DNA of 64,000 bases from Methylomonas sp. ZR1 (lineage in GTDB: Bacteria > Pseudomonadota > Gammaproteobacteria > Methylococcales > Methylomonadaceae). The stretch is from NCBI RefSeq assembly GCF_013141865.1, contig NZ_RCST01000001.1, forward strand, positions 1,178,001 through 1,242,000, written 5' to 3'. Position 1 is the first letter of the stretch, and the number at the start of each line of letters is the position of its first letter. This document shows positions 16,247 through 24,157 of the stretch, piece by piece. A model generated the notes under the pieces. It worked only from the letters and a program-made list of their open reading frames with translations. It had not been told where the DNA came from and made no database searches. The position numbers were made by a program, and so were the translations under genes.

Positions 16247-17151
16247 GCGGCTTTCTCCTGATCGGCAGCGGGTTCTTTGTATTCGAATAAGGTCAACAGC
16301 TGCTGGCAGGCGTTGGCTAGCCATAGCAGTTCGGTCGAGGCTTGGTGTTGAAATTGGTCGATACCGTCGTCGGCGTCGTATTCGTCATCTTGCGGATGAA
16401 AGAAAATGCCTTTTTTGACAAACTTTTCGTTTAAGCGGAAATGCACGTCTTTGTTGCCGATTTCTAATTCAGTGACTTTGTAGCCTTGCTCTAAGGCTTC
16501 GATTAAGCCCAGCTTGGATTCCTGGATTTCCAGGGCTTTAACCGAAAGGGCGGTGCCATTCTCGCCTTTCAATTTACAGACGCCGCCGATTTCAAAGCCG
16601 GCCAAACCATCGCCGCCATCCAACAGGCTTTTTAGCTTGGCTGTCAGGCCGTTGCTGATACCGCTGATATAGATGGTGGTTGCCTTGATGCTGCCCACGG
16701 CGTGAACCAGGCGGTTACTTAATACATCCGCCAGGGCTTTACTGGCGGTGGCAACCACCAACAGCCGGTCTTTCGGACGATAAAACGCGGCTACGTGGCG
16801 GCTTTGGCTCAGCGCCTTTTTGACCAGGTCGTTGTACACATCGTCTCTAACCCGCAATACTTCTTTGAATGGCAGCTTTTCACCGCGTTCAGTCTCTATT
16901 TCGTTTACGCGTTTATTGACCTCGGTACCAATTACCGATGTAGGCAGAATCTTTTCATCGAAACGCAACCGAAAGCAGTAGCCATCCGGAAACGGAAACA
17001 CGTAGCGGTCGTCTTTAACCGGCACAAAGCCGGCTATGGAAAACTCCGCCTCGCCCAGTTCGCGGAAGGGATGCTCGGCCAGGTGTTTTTCCAGCGTGGC
17101 CGCTGCCGGCAGGTCGCATTTGTAGGTAATGGCGTTTTTAATCAGGCTCAT
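16243..17151 (-). CDS. RdgC-like recombination-associated DNA-binding protein
   Basis: 302 aa, about the length of RdgC. It follows the RdgC layout: 'LEKHLAEHPFRELGEAEFSIAGFVP' (pattern L.K.L....F...G......G.VP), 'FRLRFDEKILPTSVIGTEVNKRVNEIE' with 'EKILP.SVI', 'GEKLPFKEV' and 'RDRLLVVATASKALADVLSNRL' type central region. RdgC is a ring-forming dsDNA-binding protein that limits RecA. It sits where Mu-like phages usually carry the Gam end-protection protein, of which there is no sign here. The last 30 residues are acidic. The assignment rests on motifs; identity to true RdgC is modest. Confidence 0.78.
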   Translation of the reverse strand: MSLIKNAITYKCDLPAAATLEKHLAEHPFRELGEAEFSIAGFVPVKDDRYVFPFPDGYCFRLRFDEKILPTSVIGTEVNKRVNEIETERGEKLPFKEVLRVRDDVYNDLVKKALSQSRHVAAFYRPKDRLLVVATASKALADVLSNRLVHAVGSIKATTIYISGISNGLTAKLKSLLDGGDGLAGFEIGGVCKLKGENGTALSVKALEIQESKLGLIEALEQGYKVTELEIGNKDVHFRLNEKFVKKGIFFHPQDDEYDADDGIDQFQHQASTELLWLANACQQLLTLFEYKEPAADQEKAA

Positions 17152-17612
17152 ACTGTCCTCTCAATAATTTTGGTTTGGGGTTCGTTGTAGCCGCGTTGGT
17201 CTTGCATCCAATCCGGCACGATGGTGATAATCAAGCGCTTGCCGGGTTTGTAGCATTGGCGGGCGGCTATCTTTTTCAAGGCAATGCGGTTGCGCTGCGT
17301 TGGCCCGACATAGGCGCCGGTTATAAACAGACGGCAGGCGGCATTGAAACGCTGGTCCGTTTCGTTTGATTGGCCGGCCCGCGCTTGGGAGCCGGCGATG
17401 CTGACTTCCTTTTTAACGTCTCGATTTTTGCACCACGCTAAAATCTGTTTACGCGAATAGCGCCGGAAATTACCGGCCTGACCGGGTACGGATTGCGTTT
17501 TGGGGAAGCCGGGCAAGTACGGAATCGCTTTGCTGAGCATGTGTTTATTCACGTCCATCAGCTCGGCTACCTCGGCTTGGGATAGATGCTCGGGGAGTTT
17601 TGCTTTAGTCAT
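17148..17612 (-). CDS. Early-region protein with N-terminal HTH
   Basis: 154 aa. 'HLSQAEVAELMDVNKHMLSKAIPYLPGFP' (pattern) is a helix-turn-helix of excisionase/MerR-like type; 'NFRRYSRKQILAWCKNR' continues it as in site-specific DNA-binding proteins. The C-terminal half has a basic stretch and 'KRLIITIVPDWMQ'. Overlaps its neighbours by 4-8 bases. Possibly a small regulator of the early operon; no family name assigned. Confidence 0.68.
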   Translation of the reverse strand: MTKAKLPEHLSQAEVAELMDVNKHMLSKAIPYLPGFPKTQSVPGQAGNFRRYSRKQILAWCKNRDVKKEVSIAGSQARAGQSNETDQRFNAACRLFITGAYVGPTQRNRIALKKIAARQCYKPGKRLIITIVPDWMQDQRGYNEPQTKIIERTV

Positions 17613-17856
17613 GCCACATCGCTCCGGCCAGCATCACCATGCCGAAAAACATCAGCACGAATATCACGACCATACCCAGACGATAGCGGCATACCTGTTT
17701 CGCCAGGGCGTCTATCACCGCGCAGGCGGGTTGATGGCGGGCGGCTTCGCCTTTTGCCTCGAAGCCCGTCGCTAACAGAGCACAGCTGAAAAACCCTACT
17801 GCGTAACCGAAGCACGCCACTAACACCGCAATAATGATTGTGAGCATGTCCATCAC
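17605..17856 (-). CDS. Small two-pass membrane protein
   Basis: 83 aa with two clear hydrophobic segments: 'MLTIIIAVLVACFGYAVGFFSCALL' (residues 4-28) and 'GMVVIFVLMFFGMVMLAGAM' (about 61-80). A short, charged loop lies between them. Coupled to neighbours by overlaps. Early-region membrane proteins of Mu-like phages are often host-directed (Kil or exclusion type); this one is not recognised. Confidence 0.62.
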   Translation of the reverse strand: MMDMLTIIIAVLVACFGYAVGFFSCALLATGFEAKGEAARHQPACAVIDALAKQVCRYRLGMVVIFVLMFFGMVMLAGAMWHD

Positions 17857-18071
17857 AGGCCTCCGGTTTTCATAATGCCGACTATCGCCAGGATGATGAT
17901 GACCACCACGGTTTCGACGTGGTCCATCAGCGTGTAGCCTTGCGCGGCTCGTTTAGCCAATTGGCTAATTGCTGCGTCGCGAGTGGCGCGCTGCGCTTGT
18001 TTGCGGTCATGTTCAGTCAGGATGGCGATGTAATCGTCAACCGTGGCGCGTTTGCGTTTGATTGTTGGCAT
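17853..18071 (-). CDS. Small protein with C-terminal membrane segment
   Basis: 72 aa. A basic helical N-terminal half ('RKRATVDDYIAILTEHDRKQAQRATRD') is followed by a single hydrophobic segment 'ETVVVIIILAIVGIM' (about 53-67). It overlaps the next membrane-protein gene, so the two may work together. No known family. Confidence 0.6.
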   Translation of the reverse strand: MPTIKRKRATVDDYIAILTEHDRKQAQRATRDAAISQLAKRAAQGYTLMDHVETVVVIIILAIVGIMKTGGL

Positions 18072-18079
18072 GCTTCACC

Positions 18080-18307
18080 TCAATTGATGGTTGGTTTAGT
18101 GGTTACGGATTGCACAAAGGCGGCGGCTTGCGGCATGTCTATATCGCGGGTGCCGTGCCAAACGTCGATGGCTTTTTGCAGAAAATCACCCAGCTCGGTG
18201 GCTGGGGTTTGGGTCAACGGCTGACCGATTTGGGCCGGATGCGCCAGGGTTTTAATGCTTAGGCTGCCGTCGGGTTGATCGTCTATGCTGATAATGACGT
18301 GAGTCAT
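18080..18307 (-). CDS. Early-region hypothetical protein
   Basis: 75 aa. 'MTHVIISIDDQPDGSLSIKTLAHPAQIGQPLT' (beta-rich start) then a helical end 'ELGDFLQKAIDVWHGT'. The start overlaps the upstream regulator stop (ATGA). No recognised domain. Confidence 0.6.
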   Translation of the reverse strand: MTHVIISIDDQPDGSLSIKTLAHPAQIGQPLTQTPATELGDFLQKAIDVWHGTRDIDMPQAAAFVQSVTTKPTIN

Positions 18308-18621
18308 GGTTTAGCTCCTTTGTGGATACAGTTTTGGCAGGCGCGCCAGTGTTGCAGGCCCAGCGGGTTACTGGGGCGGCGCTTGGTGGCATAGTCGCGG
18401 CATTGCTCGTGGGTTAAGGTTTGTGCCAGGTGCGGGCATTCCACGCCGCCATAGGCCGTTTCAAACTTCTCCAGAATCTTCTTTGGATTCGCGGGATATT
18501 TGTCGTTAACCACCAAACTCAAGGTGCAGCGTTTAACGCCGATCTTGTCGGCGACCTGGGTGATATTGCTGTCCGCCACCGCTTGTTTCAGGCGTTGCAA
18601 GGCTTCAGTCTGCTCAACCAT
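18304..18621 (-). CDS. HTH protein with C-terminal Cys cluster
   Basis: 105 aa. 'EALQRLKQAVADSNITQVADKIGVKRCTLSLVVNDKYPAN' (pattern L...V.....T..A..IGV.R..LS.V.N) is a lambda-type HTH. The C-terminal half has Cys/His residues in 'VECPHLAQTLTHEQCRDYATKR' and 'RACQNCIHKG', probably a metal site. Similar proteins occur in the early block of many Mu-like prophages; one would expect DNA binding, target unknown. Confidence 0.72.
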   Translation of the reverse strand: MVEQTEALQRLKQAVADSNITQVADKIGVKRCTLSLVVNDKYPANPKKILEKFETAYGGVECPHLAQTLTHEQCRDYATKRRPSNPLGLQHWRACQNCIHKGAKP

Positions 18622-18805
18622 GACTACCTCCGTTGCAAGCGAAGTCGGTTGCTCTATTGATTTCTTCAGCTAAAGCTCTTGCTACGTAGGCACTGGCTAA
18701 TAGCACTACCGTGTCACCTGGTAGCCTAACCATCATCGCAATACCGCCGTCTTCTGCCGGTACTACACGCACTGCCGCATTGTCTGGGATTCGATATTTA
18801 CGCAT
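18614..18805 (-). CDS. Small early-region hypothetical protein
   Basis: 63 aa, beta-rich: 'MRKYRIPDNAAVRVVPAEDGG', 'MMVRLPGDTVVLLASAYVARALAEEIN'. Overlaps both neighbours by 8 bases. No known motif. Confidence 0.58.
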   Translation of the reverse strand: MRKYRIPDNAAVRVVPAEDGGIAMMVRLPGDTVVLLASAYVARALAEEINRATDFACNGGSHG

Positions 18806-19400
18806 CGCCGTCTCCTTTGGTTTCCGACCAGACCACTTTGCCCAGGTTAGGGTCGTAGACCTGCTTGATGCGCTGAATCATGGGCGGGCGCGGGCCGGTG
18901 TTTTTGCTGGGGATTAGCTGGTATTTACAAGCGCCTTTAAACGGCTTGGAGTCGTTTCGAGTCACATAGCCGGCTTTGTATAAATTCGCCAAGTAGTCTT
19001 TCGCGAAGGCCGGAGTAACCGGGTGTGTGGCCGTGCTAGCCAGTGCGGCCAGCTCCCTATAGTTAACGGGGTGATTAACTGCACGTAATGAGCGCCACAC
19101 GTTTTCCTGTTCACGACCCAGTGTCACCTCGCTGCCGTCCCTGCGAACGCGCGGGGCTTCGACGCCGTTGTCTTTTATCAGCTTGTATAGGCCAAAGTCG
19201 TCCAGCTCCAGATACTGACCGGCCAACAATGATTTGACATAGGTTCTGGTGGTATCTCGGTGAATCGTGCCTGGCAGAGCGCCGACCAAGGCCGGTAAGG
19301 TGATGCCGTTGCGACTGTGGCGAAGTTGCTCCCAAATCAACTGGCGTGGCGACTTGCCGCCGGCGTATTCCAGGTGAGCGGGTTTACGGTTATTCGTCAT
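18798..19400 (-). CDS. Double winged-helix early phage protein
   Basis: 200 aa. Two similar winged-helix halves are visible: 'SPRQLIWEQLRHSRNGITLPALVGALPG.....TTRTYVKSLLAGQYLE' (about 17-70) and 'REQENVWRSLRAVNHPVNYRELAAL......AKDYLANLYKAGYV' (about 95-150). Such proteins are usual in Mu-like early regions. It probably binds DNA; role unknown. Confidence 0.7.
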   Translation of the reverse strand: MTNNRKPAHLEYAGGKSPRQLIWEQLRHSRNGITLPALVGALPGTIHRDTTRTYVKSLLAGQYLELDDFGLYKLIKDNGVEAPRVRRDGSEVTLGREQENVWRSLRAVNHPVNYRELAALASTATHPVTPAFAKDYLANLYKAGYVTRNDSKPFKGACKYQLIPSKNTGPRPPMIQRIKQVYDPNLGKVVWSETKGDGDA

Positions 19401-19650
19401 CCTTACCCCCGTTCAAGCCAAACCATTCACTGTATTGCATGCCGTCAAAGCTGGCATATTGCTCACCAACGCTGTTTTCAGCGACATTCAGCCAGCCGCG
19501 TTCTTCCAGTGACCTTGCTGTGACATGTGAATGATCGGCATAAAAGCCTTTTATTGCCTTGACCATTACACCGTCGCCCATGGCTTCGTAATCAGCCGCA
19601 CAGGCATTCAATAGCGCTGATTGCTTCTTGGTGAATTTATTAGTGGACAT
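19390..19650 (-). CDS. Small early-region hypothetical protein
   Basis: 86 aa from the ATG at 19650, which has AAGGAG six bases upstream. 'FTKKQSALLNACAADYEAMG' is helical; the end is acidic. No recognised family. Overlaps neighbours by about 10 bases. Confidence 0.62.
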   Translation of the reverse strand: MSTNKFTKKQSALLNACAADYEAMGDGVMVKAIKGFYADHSHVTARSLEERGWLNVAENSVGEQYASFDGMQYSEWFGLNGGKDDE

Positions 19651-19915
19651 TCGCAACTCCTTGCTTGCTGCGCTCCAATTCGGCAATGGCACGAGTCATG
19701 CCAGAAGATACCTTTTTCAGCGTTTCCAGGTTCATGCCCAACACGATAGGCTCGGCACCACAATCGCAGCTCAGGTTGAGAAAGCACGCGCCATCATTCA
19801 TGTTCAAAGCCACCGACGATTGACCGTATAAGTGGTCGAACTTGCCTTTTTTGACCCATACGCCAAACGGTATTTCGGTTAATTGGCTGGGTTTTTTGTC
19901 AGTAGATTTTTTCAT
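19640..19915 (-). CDS. Small early-region hypothetical protein after MuB
   Basis: 91 aa from the ATG at 19915, whose A is the last base of the MuB stop; GGAGG lies upstream. 'EIPFGVWVKKGKFDHLYGQSS', 'NLSCDCGAEPIVLGMNLETLKK' with a CDC motif. Real start chosen because the longer frame begins inside MuB. Role unknown. Confidence 0.65.
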   Translation of the reverse strand: MKKSTDKKPSQLTEIPFGVWVKKGKFDHLYGQSSVALNMNDGACFLNLSCDCGAEPIVLGMNLETLKKVSSGMTRAIAELERSKQGVANVH

Positions 19916-20655
19916 CACACCACCCTCCGCTTCGGCGCTTCGCCGCTGTAAAACGTGACGTTGTGGGCTTTGCACCAACCAAGATCGATGCCTTTTGCGC
20001 CGTGCTCGGCGGCTGCTTCGCGAATTTGATCCAGGTTGACGCAGACCCGTCTTACCGAACCATGACTATCCGCCACCAGCTTGCGCAACAGCTCGTCGGC
20101 GCAATCGATGCCGGGTGCGTAGACGCTGGACAAGCGCCGTGCGTCTTCCAGATCGACAGGCAGCGCGGGCACAAAAGCCAGGATGCGGCCATGGAAGCGT
20201 TCCCACTTTTTCAGCTTTTGCGGTAGGTTTTCCTCGCCGATGATCAGAATCGGCGCTTGGCTGCCTTCGTAGATGTCGCGGACCAGTTCGACGGCTTTTT
20301 TATCCACCACGTGGTCCATTTCATCGATCACCAAAGGCCGTTGGCTGGCGCTGAGCTGGTCGCAGACTTGGTCTAACATTTCGCCTGTAGTTTGCGCGGG
20401 CTTGATGCCCATTTCACCCAGAATTTTTTGCAGGATAACTTTCTTGCTCCAGATGCTTTTGACCTGGATGTAATAGCCGCGCATCTGGTTGCACAAGTAA
20501 TTGCTGCTCAGCGATTTTCCCCAGCCGCTGGGGCCGTAGAAACAGACCATGCCCGGCAAGTTGGCATTGCGCTCTATAGCGCGCTCCAACGCGGTCTGGC
20601 ACTGCATCATGTTGCCGATATGCGCGATACCGGGGCTGTTGATTTCTGCTATCAT
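19915..20655 (-). CDS. MuB-type AAA+ transposition target ATPase
   Basis: 246 aa. Walker A 'GPSGWGKS' (about residues 41-48), Walker B 'PLVIDEMDHV' (about 107-116), and a sensor region 'PILIIGEENLP'. C-terminal helices resemble the MuB DNA-binding part. MuB (312 aa in Mu) has an N-terminal HTH domain of about 65 residues that is missing here, so this is a short MuB. It delivers target DNA to MuA and protects phage DNA from self-insertion. The start has GGAG upstream. The 63-base gap after MuA contains the inverted repeat CCGCCAT/ATGGCGG (20669-20684). Confidence 0.92.
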   Translation of the reverse strand: MIAEINSPGIAHIGNMMQCQTALERAIERNANLPGMVCFYGPSGWGKSLSSNYLCNQMRGYYIQVKSIWSKKVILQKILGEMGIKPAQTTGEMLDQVCDQLSASQRPLVIDEMDHVVDKKAVELVRDIYEGSQAPILIIGEENLPQKLKKWERFHGRILAFVPALPVDLEDARRLSSVYAPGIDCADELLRKLVADSHGSVRRVCVNLDQIREAAAEHGAKGIDLGWCKAHNVTFYSGEAPKRRVV

Positions 20656-20668
20656 TTTGTCTCCGTGA

Positions 20669-20684
20669 CCGCCATGGATGGCGG
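20669..20684. repeat. Perfect inverted repeat between MuA and MuB
   Basis: CCGCCAT-GG-ATGGCGG, 14 bases upstream of the MuB start. May form a weak hairpin that sets the MuA/MuB ratio, or may be a protein site. No T-run follows, so it is not a terminator. Confidence 0.5.
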
Positions 20685-20718
20685 AAATGTCGCTGTTGTA
20701 TGGAACATTCAGCGACGG

Positions 20719-23151
20719 TTAACCGGTCGCGGAATCGCGGCCGGCGTTGTAATACGCTTCCCAGGACTTATATTTGGCGGTCGTTGGGTAGCTGCTCATA
20801 AACATCTGCAATTCATCCGGGATTGCCGTCCCGTTTGCAGATTTTTGGGTCCACTCGCGCCAGAACAAATGGCGCTCGCGGGGGTCTTCCGGGATGGTGA
20901 CAGCCATCCTGGTCGATACTTTCTCTTCGATCTTCTTCGCAGTGATTTCCAGCCCAGGCACTTGATTGGCGGGGATGGCTTCAAGTAGTCCATAGTCGGC
21001 GTCCAATAAGCCGTTAAGCTCGATGTCCGCCACATCAAAACGCTCTTGGCCCAATTTCTTTTTGGCCTTGGCGCGTTGAATCTTCAAATTCTGTCTTGGT
21101 GTGATTGGGAAAGCGGCTACCCGGTTGCCGTTCCACTCAGCCACGCAGATCGCCACACCATCCAAATCCGTTACCCACACCTGATCGGCGTTGTATAAGT
21201 CGTAATACATCCTGACCTTGGTATTGGCAGGCAAAGCCGCCAATGCCGCGTGGAAATAGATGTTGTTCAAGTGGCGAATTTCGCCGCGAGCCGGCGTCCG
21301 TTCTTTAAATGGACGATACAGCGTGGCTTTTTCGTCATCCGTCAAATGGCAATGCCAGCTATCGTCGAAGTTGGCGTAATACACCTCGGCCGGCGTTTTG
21401 CCGCCCAAAGCGCTATGTTTGTGCTGGGTGTTGTACCACTCAAATCGCGCCTCGCAGGCTGCGATAAATTCTTCCCAAAACGGCACGTTATCTGGCATCT
21501 CGCCATTCTTGTTTTTAGCGGAATTAATGGCGACGGTGTTCTTCCGCAGGGTCTCGGCATCCATACCGGTGCCTTGGAAGGTCGGAAACTGTTTGGCGGC
21601 CCAAATCGTGGTAACGTCCCACATGCCTTCAATAATGCCGCGTCCTTGCGGATTGCCTGGGATGCCGGTTTCGTGTTGCACGCCCAACCTTGCTAACATG
21701 CCGCCAGCAGGGCAGTCGATGGTTTTGGCGGTTTGGCCGGAACCGTTATCGCTGTAATAGATCAGTGGTTTGCCATGCTTGACCATCGCATTGCCCAAGG
21801 CTTCTGAAACCGCGATTTGGTTTTCCGACAAACTAAATGCCCATCCCACGATAAACCGGCTGGCAGCATCAATTATTACTGTCACTTCAGGCGTAAACGC
21901 CAGACGGTCTGGCGCATCCGGATGCCGCACCTTGGCTTTAAAGCTGTGACCGTCGCCTACCCAAATCTCGTTGGAATCGCCTGACCAATCCCGTCGCGTA
22001 AAAGCCTGCATGGCTTTGTACTCAGCACCTGTCGAGCGCCCCCATTCCAATACCAGTTTCGGCACGGTTTTCAGCAACCGCCGCACGGCAAATTCACTGG
22101 GGATGGATTCGGATAAACCGCGCTCTTCAAAGTCGGCCGCAAATAGCCTATACGCTTCGCTAATCCCCGGTTTCTGCGGCTTCCGGTAAAAGCCAAAATA
22201 CCAATTTAACCAAACCACATCGCGCCAATCGGTTTTCACGCGAGTTTTCATTGGCGTGCAACTGCCGGCATCGTCCCGCAACTTTGCCCAACGCTGTAAA
22301 GTTCTAGCCGCTAACTTCCCAACCCGTTCGGCATTCGCTTTATCGTTGCAATGCAATACAGCATTGTGCAGATCAATATCCAGAGTGCCAGCGGCAAAAC
22401 CCTCGTTAATGAACGCTACCGCCTTTTCTAATTTTCCAGGGTATTTGCTGACAAAATTGAGAATGTATTGGCGCGCACCATCCCGAATGCGCTGCTTTTC
22501 GTCGGTTTTTACAGGTTGTCTATGTCCTGTTGGTAATCCTGCATATACCCCAGGAATAAGACCACCGTCAGATGTCCGCGCGCTGTTAACTGCCACCAAA
22601 CCTTGTCCTGAAACTTGATTTTCCTGACCAGGCCCAATGTTTCCAGCTTGCGCACTTGCAACAGGTCCGTTAACAAGTCTTCCGTCATGATCTCCGGCAC
22701 CTGATGAAACGCTAGCGAGTACGTTTCCGCCCATTCTTGCGTGTTCTGGTAATGCCACATCGGCATAATTGCATGTAGCTTTCCCTTGGCTTGAGCCAGG
22801 AACGACAACTGGTAGATAGTCAGCTGTTTTTCCATTGCCAGAATTTCGTCCATCTGCTGTTCGGTCATGTCCTCCATCGTTAACTTGTCTGGAAATTTTA
22901 GCACTTGCGGCTTGTCTTGCTTGCTCATTGCTAACTCCTGGGGTATAGCGTTTAATAAAAACAGCTTCTTGAATGTGTTGCGGCAACCGTTTGATCAAAA
23001 ACCATTTTTTCTTATTTTTACCACGGCTTTTTCCTTCTTTACTTTCCCATTTGCCATCGTTGGCCATACGCTCAACGGTGCTTTTGCTTTTGCAAATCGC
23101 TGCTGCGATTTCCTCGGCATCGGCATACAGGTTTTTGTCGATCTCGCTCAT
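20719..23151 (-). CDS. MuA-type DDE transposase with ~140-residue insertion
   Basis: 810 aa; Mu's own MuA is 663. Residues 1-70 match the enhancer-binding Mu DNA-binding domain ('YADAEEIAAAICKSKSTVERMA'). Residues 75-214 are a Gly/Ser/Ala/Asn-rich linker with no folded look. From ~215 on the end-binding domains and catalytic core follow: D400 in 'WVGDGH', D468 in 'YSDNGSG', E508 in 'GIIEGMW', with HTH-like and barrel regions afterwards. The first catalytic Asp is shifted 131 residues from its position in MuA, which equals the insertion. The insertion covers a complete out-of-frame gene with its own ribosome-binding site (22509-22928). The start overlaps the upstream stop (ATGA). Confidence 0.93.
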   Translation of the reverse strand: MSEIDKNLYADAEEIAAAICKSKSTVERMANDGKWESKEGKSRGKNKKKWFLIKRLPQHIQEAVFIKRYTPGVSNEQARQAASAKISRQVNDGGHDRTADGRNSGNGKTADYLPVVVPGSSQGKATCNYADVALPEHARMGGNVLASVSSGAGDHDGRLVNGPVASAQAGNIGPGQENQVSGQGLVAVNSARTSDGGLIPGVYAGLPTGHRQPVKTDEKQRIRDGARQYILNFVSKYPGKLEKAVAFINEGFAAGTLDIDLHNAVLHCNDKANAERVGKLAARTLQRWAKLRDDAGSCTPMKTRVKTDWRDVVWLNWYFGFYRKPQKPGISEAYRLFAADFEERGLSESIPSEFAVRRLLKTVPKLVLEWGRSTGAEYKAMQAFTRRDWSGDSNEIWVGDGHSFKAKVRHPDAPDRLAFTPEVTVIIDAASRFIVGWAFSLSENQIAVSEALGNAMVKHGKPLIYYSDNGSGQTAKTIDCPAGGMLARLGVQHETGIPGNPQGRGIIEGMWDVTTIWAAKQFPTFQGTGMDAETLRKNTVAINSAKNKNGEMPDNVPFWEEFIAACEARFEWYNTQHKHSALGGKTPAEVYYANFDDSWHCHLTDDEKATLYRPFKERTPARGEIRHLNNIYFHAALAALPANTKVRMYYDLYNADQVWVTDLDGVAICVAEWNGNRVAAFPITPRQNLKIQRAKAKKKLGQERFDVADIELNGLLDADYGLLEAIPANQVPGLEITAKKIEEKVSTRMAVTIPEDPRERHLFWREWTQKSANGTAIPDELQMFMSSYPTTAKYKSWEAYYNAGRDSATG
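22509..22928 (-). CDS. Nested gene inside the transposase gene, putative winged-helix protein
   Basis: 139 aa in a frame different from the transposase, wholly inside it. The ATG at 22928 has AGGAG six bases upstream. The product looks far more like a folded protein than the transposase frame at the same place: 'MTEQQMDEILAMEKQLTIYQLSFLAQ', 'MPMWHYQNTQEWAET', then a MarR-like part 'LLTDLLQVRKLETLGLVRKI' and 'KVWWQLTARGHLTVVLFL'. The transposase there is a low-complexity linker. I infer that a small gene entered the linker region and the transposase frame was kept open through it. It is probably co-expressed with transposase; possible regulator. Family not recognised. Confidence 0.72.
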   Translation of the reverse strand: MSKQDKPQVLKFPDKLTMEDMTEQQMDEILAMEKQLTIYQLSFLAQAKGKLHAIMPMWHYQNTQEWAETYSLAFHQVPEIMTEDLLTDLLQVRKLETLGLVRKIKFQDKVWWQLTARGHLTVVLFLGYMQDYQQDIDNL

Positions 23152-23594
23152 TCCCGTTCACCCAACAGCTTTTTCAATACCTGTTCCTGCTTGCGCAATT
23201 GGTCTTTCATGCTTTCCAGCTTGCCCAGTTGCGCTTCCAAGGCCTCTTTACCAACGCTGAGTTTTGCCCCACGCAAATCCGCCAGAAAAGCCAACACTTC
23301 ATGCGTTTCCAGAGCCATTTCCAATGCGGGCAGATACTCGGCCGGAAAGCGCCAGCCTTCGCGGCTTTCCGCTGTCCAGCTGTCCAATTGATGCTTGGTG
23401 ATTTCATGCCCTACCAGCTCGCTCATCCGCGCCGCTATTTGGTGTCTGGACTTGGGGCAAGCCTTGATTTGCTCGCTAATCAGGTGCCTAAATTCCATGC
23501 CAATGTCTAACGATCCAGGTTTGTTGCCACGCTCAACCGGCACGGTAAAAAAGCCGTCAAACAGATCGACAGTCAATGCATCACGCGCTTTCAT
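23148..23594 (-). CDS. Early protein between Ner and transposase
   Basis: 148 aa. N-terminal part 'MKARDALTVDLFDGFFTVPVE', middle 'HLISEQIKACPKSRHQIAARMSELVGHEITKHQLDSWTAESREGWRFPAEYLPALEMALETHEVL' (HTH-like, with the pattern R..IA..MS.L.G..I....L..W), and a C-terminal coiled coil 'ESMKDQLRKQEQVLKKLL'. Proteins of this type lie upstream of transposase genes in many transposable phages. DNA binding is probable. Stop and transposase start overlap (ATGA). Confidence 0.75.
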   Translation of the reverse strand: MKARDALTVDLFDGFFTVPVERGNKPGSLDIGMEFRHLISEQIKACPKSRHQIAARMSELVGHEITKHQLDSWTAESREGWRFPAEYLPALEMALETHEVLAFLADLRGAKLSVGKEALEAQLGKLESMKDQLRKQEQVLKKLLGERE

Positions 23595-23937
23595 GGCTAT
23601 TCATTTTTGCCAGTTTGGCATTGACGCTATTACGGCGGCGTGTAGACTGTAAGGCGTGGAAACCCACCAGTTTGCGAGTGCCATCTTTCTCATAACGACT
23701 GGGCCAAATCTCCTTGGGGTGTCTATCAAGGACTTCGGCAATGCGTTTTTCACCGGCGGGTGAGCTGTTTCGTAGCGCTTTGGATAGAGATGATCCATCG
23801 CTCAGCTGGTAATGTTCAGCTAACGAGGTGATCGTATAGCCGGCCATATTCAGTGCCGCGAGAATCTGTGCAGGGTGCCAATCGGTATCGGGTGCAACCG
23901 ATACCGGATTGGCTTTTTTTGGGGCTGCTGTTTGCAT
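23581..23937 (-). CDS. Ner/Nlp-type early regulator
   Basis: 118 aa from the ATG at 23937. The longer start at 23964 is rejected because the promoter -10 box lies at 23974-23979 and would leave no leader, whereas 23937 has AAAGGA nine bases upstream. 'DWHPAQILAALNMAGYTITSLAEHYQLSDGSSLSKALR' (pattern DWHPA.I..AL...G.....LA....LS...L..AL) and 'HPKEIWPSRY' are diagnostic of Ner/Nlp. In Mu, Ner represses both the early and repressor promoters soon after infection. It is the first gene of the early operon. Confidence 0.92.
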   Translation of the reverse strand: MQTAAPKKANPVSVAPDTDWHPAQILAALNMAGYTITSLAEHYQLSDGSSLSKALRNSSPAGEKRIAEVLDRHPKEIWPSRYEKDGTRKLVGFHALQSTRRRNSVNAKLAKMNSHESA

Positions 23938-23973
23938 AACTTGTTGTCCTTTGGTGTGTTTCAAGGTGTGCTA

Positions 23974-24002
23974 ATTAGACGCCATATTTAACGTGTTGTC
24001 AA
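23974..24002 (-). promoter_or_regulatory. Early promoter (Pe-like), sigma70 type
   Basis: On the minus strand TTGACA (23997-24002), 17-base spacer, TCTAAT (23974-23979). This is close to consensus and reads into ner and the transposition operon. An inverted repeat TTAACGT...ACGTTA overlaps its -35 side and could be the Ner site. The first repressor-type operator copy begins 23 bases upstream. Confidence 0.82.
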
Positions 24003-24024
24003 ATGCGTAAACGTTATTTTTTAC

Positions 24025-24157
24025 ATGCGGCAATTAGTTTTGCGCGCCATATCTGGTGATTTTATGAAAAACCAATTAAATCAAAAACATAGAATTGCCG
24101 CATGTGCGGCAATAGAAACTAGCTCCATGCGGCAATTCACGGGATCAATTGCCGCAT
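24025..24157. promoter_or_regulatory. Repressor operator array (five copies of ATGCGGCAATT)
   Basis: Copies: 24025-24035 (+), 24093-24103 (-), 24105-24113 (+, 9 of 11 bases), 24127-24137 (+), 24147-24157 (-). The second and third form the palindrome ATTGCCGCAT-GTGCGGCAAT; the fourth and fifth form another inverted pair. They lie between the divergent ner and repressor genes and are the likely binding sites of the repressor. The last copy contains the repressor's own ATG. Confidence 0.85.

Noticed and set aside
23964..23990. Upstream start of Ner at 23964
   Set aside because: It would begin within about 10 bases of the -10 box of the early promoter; the ATG at 23937 has a normal ribosome-binding site.
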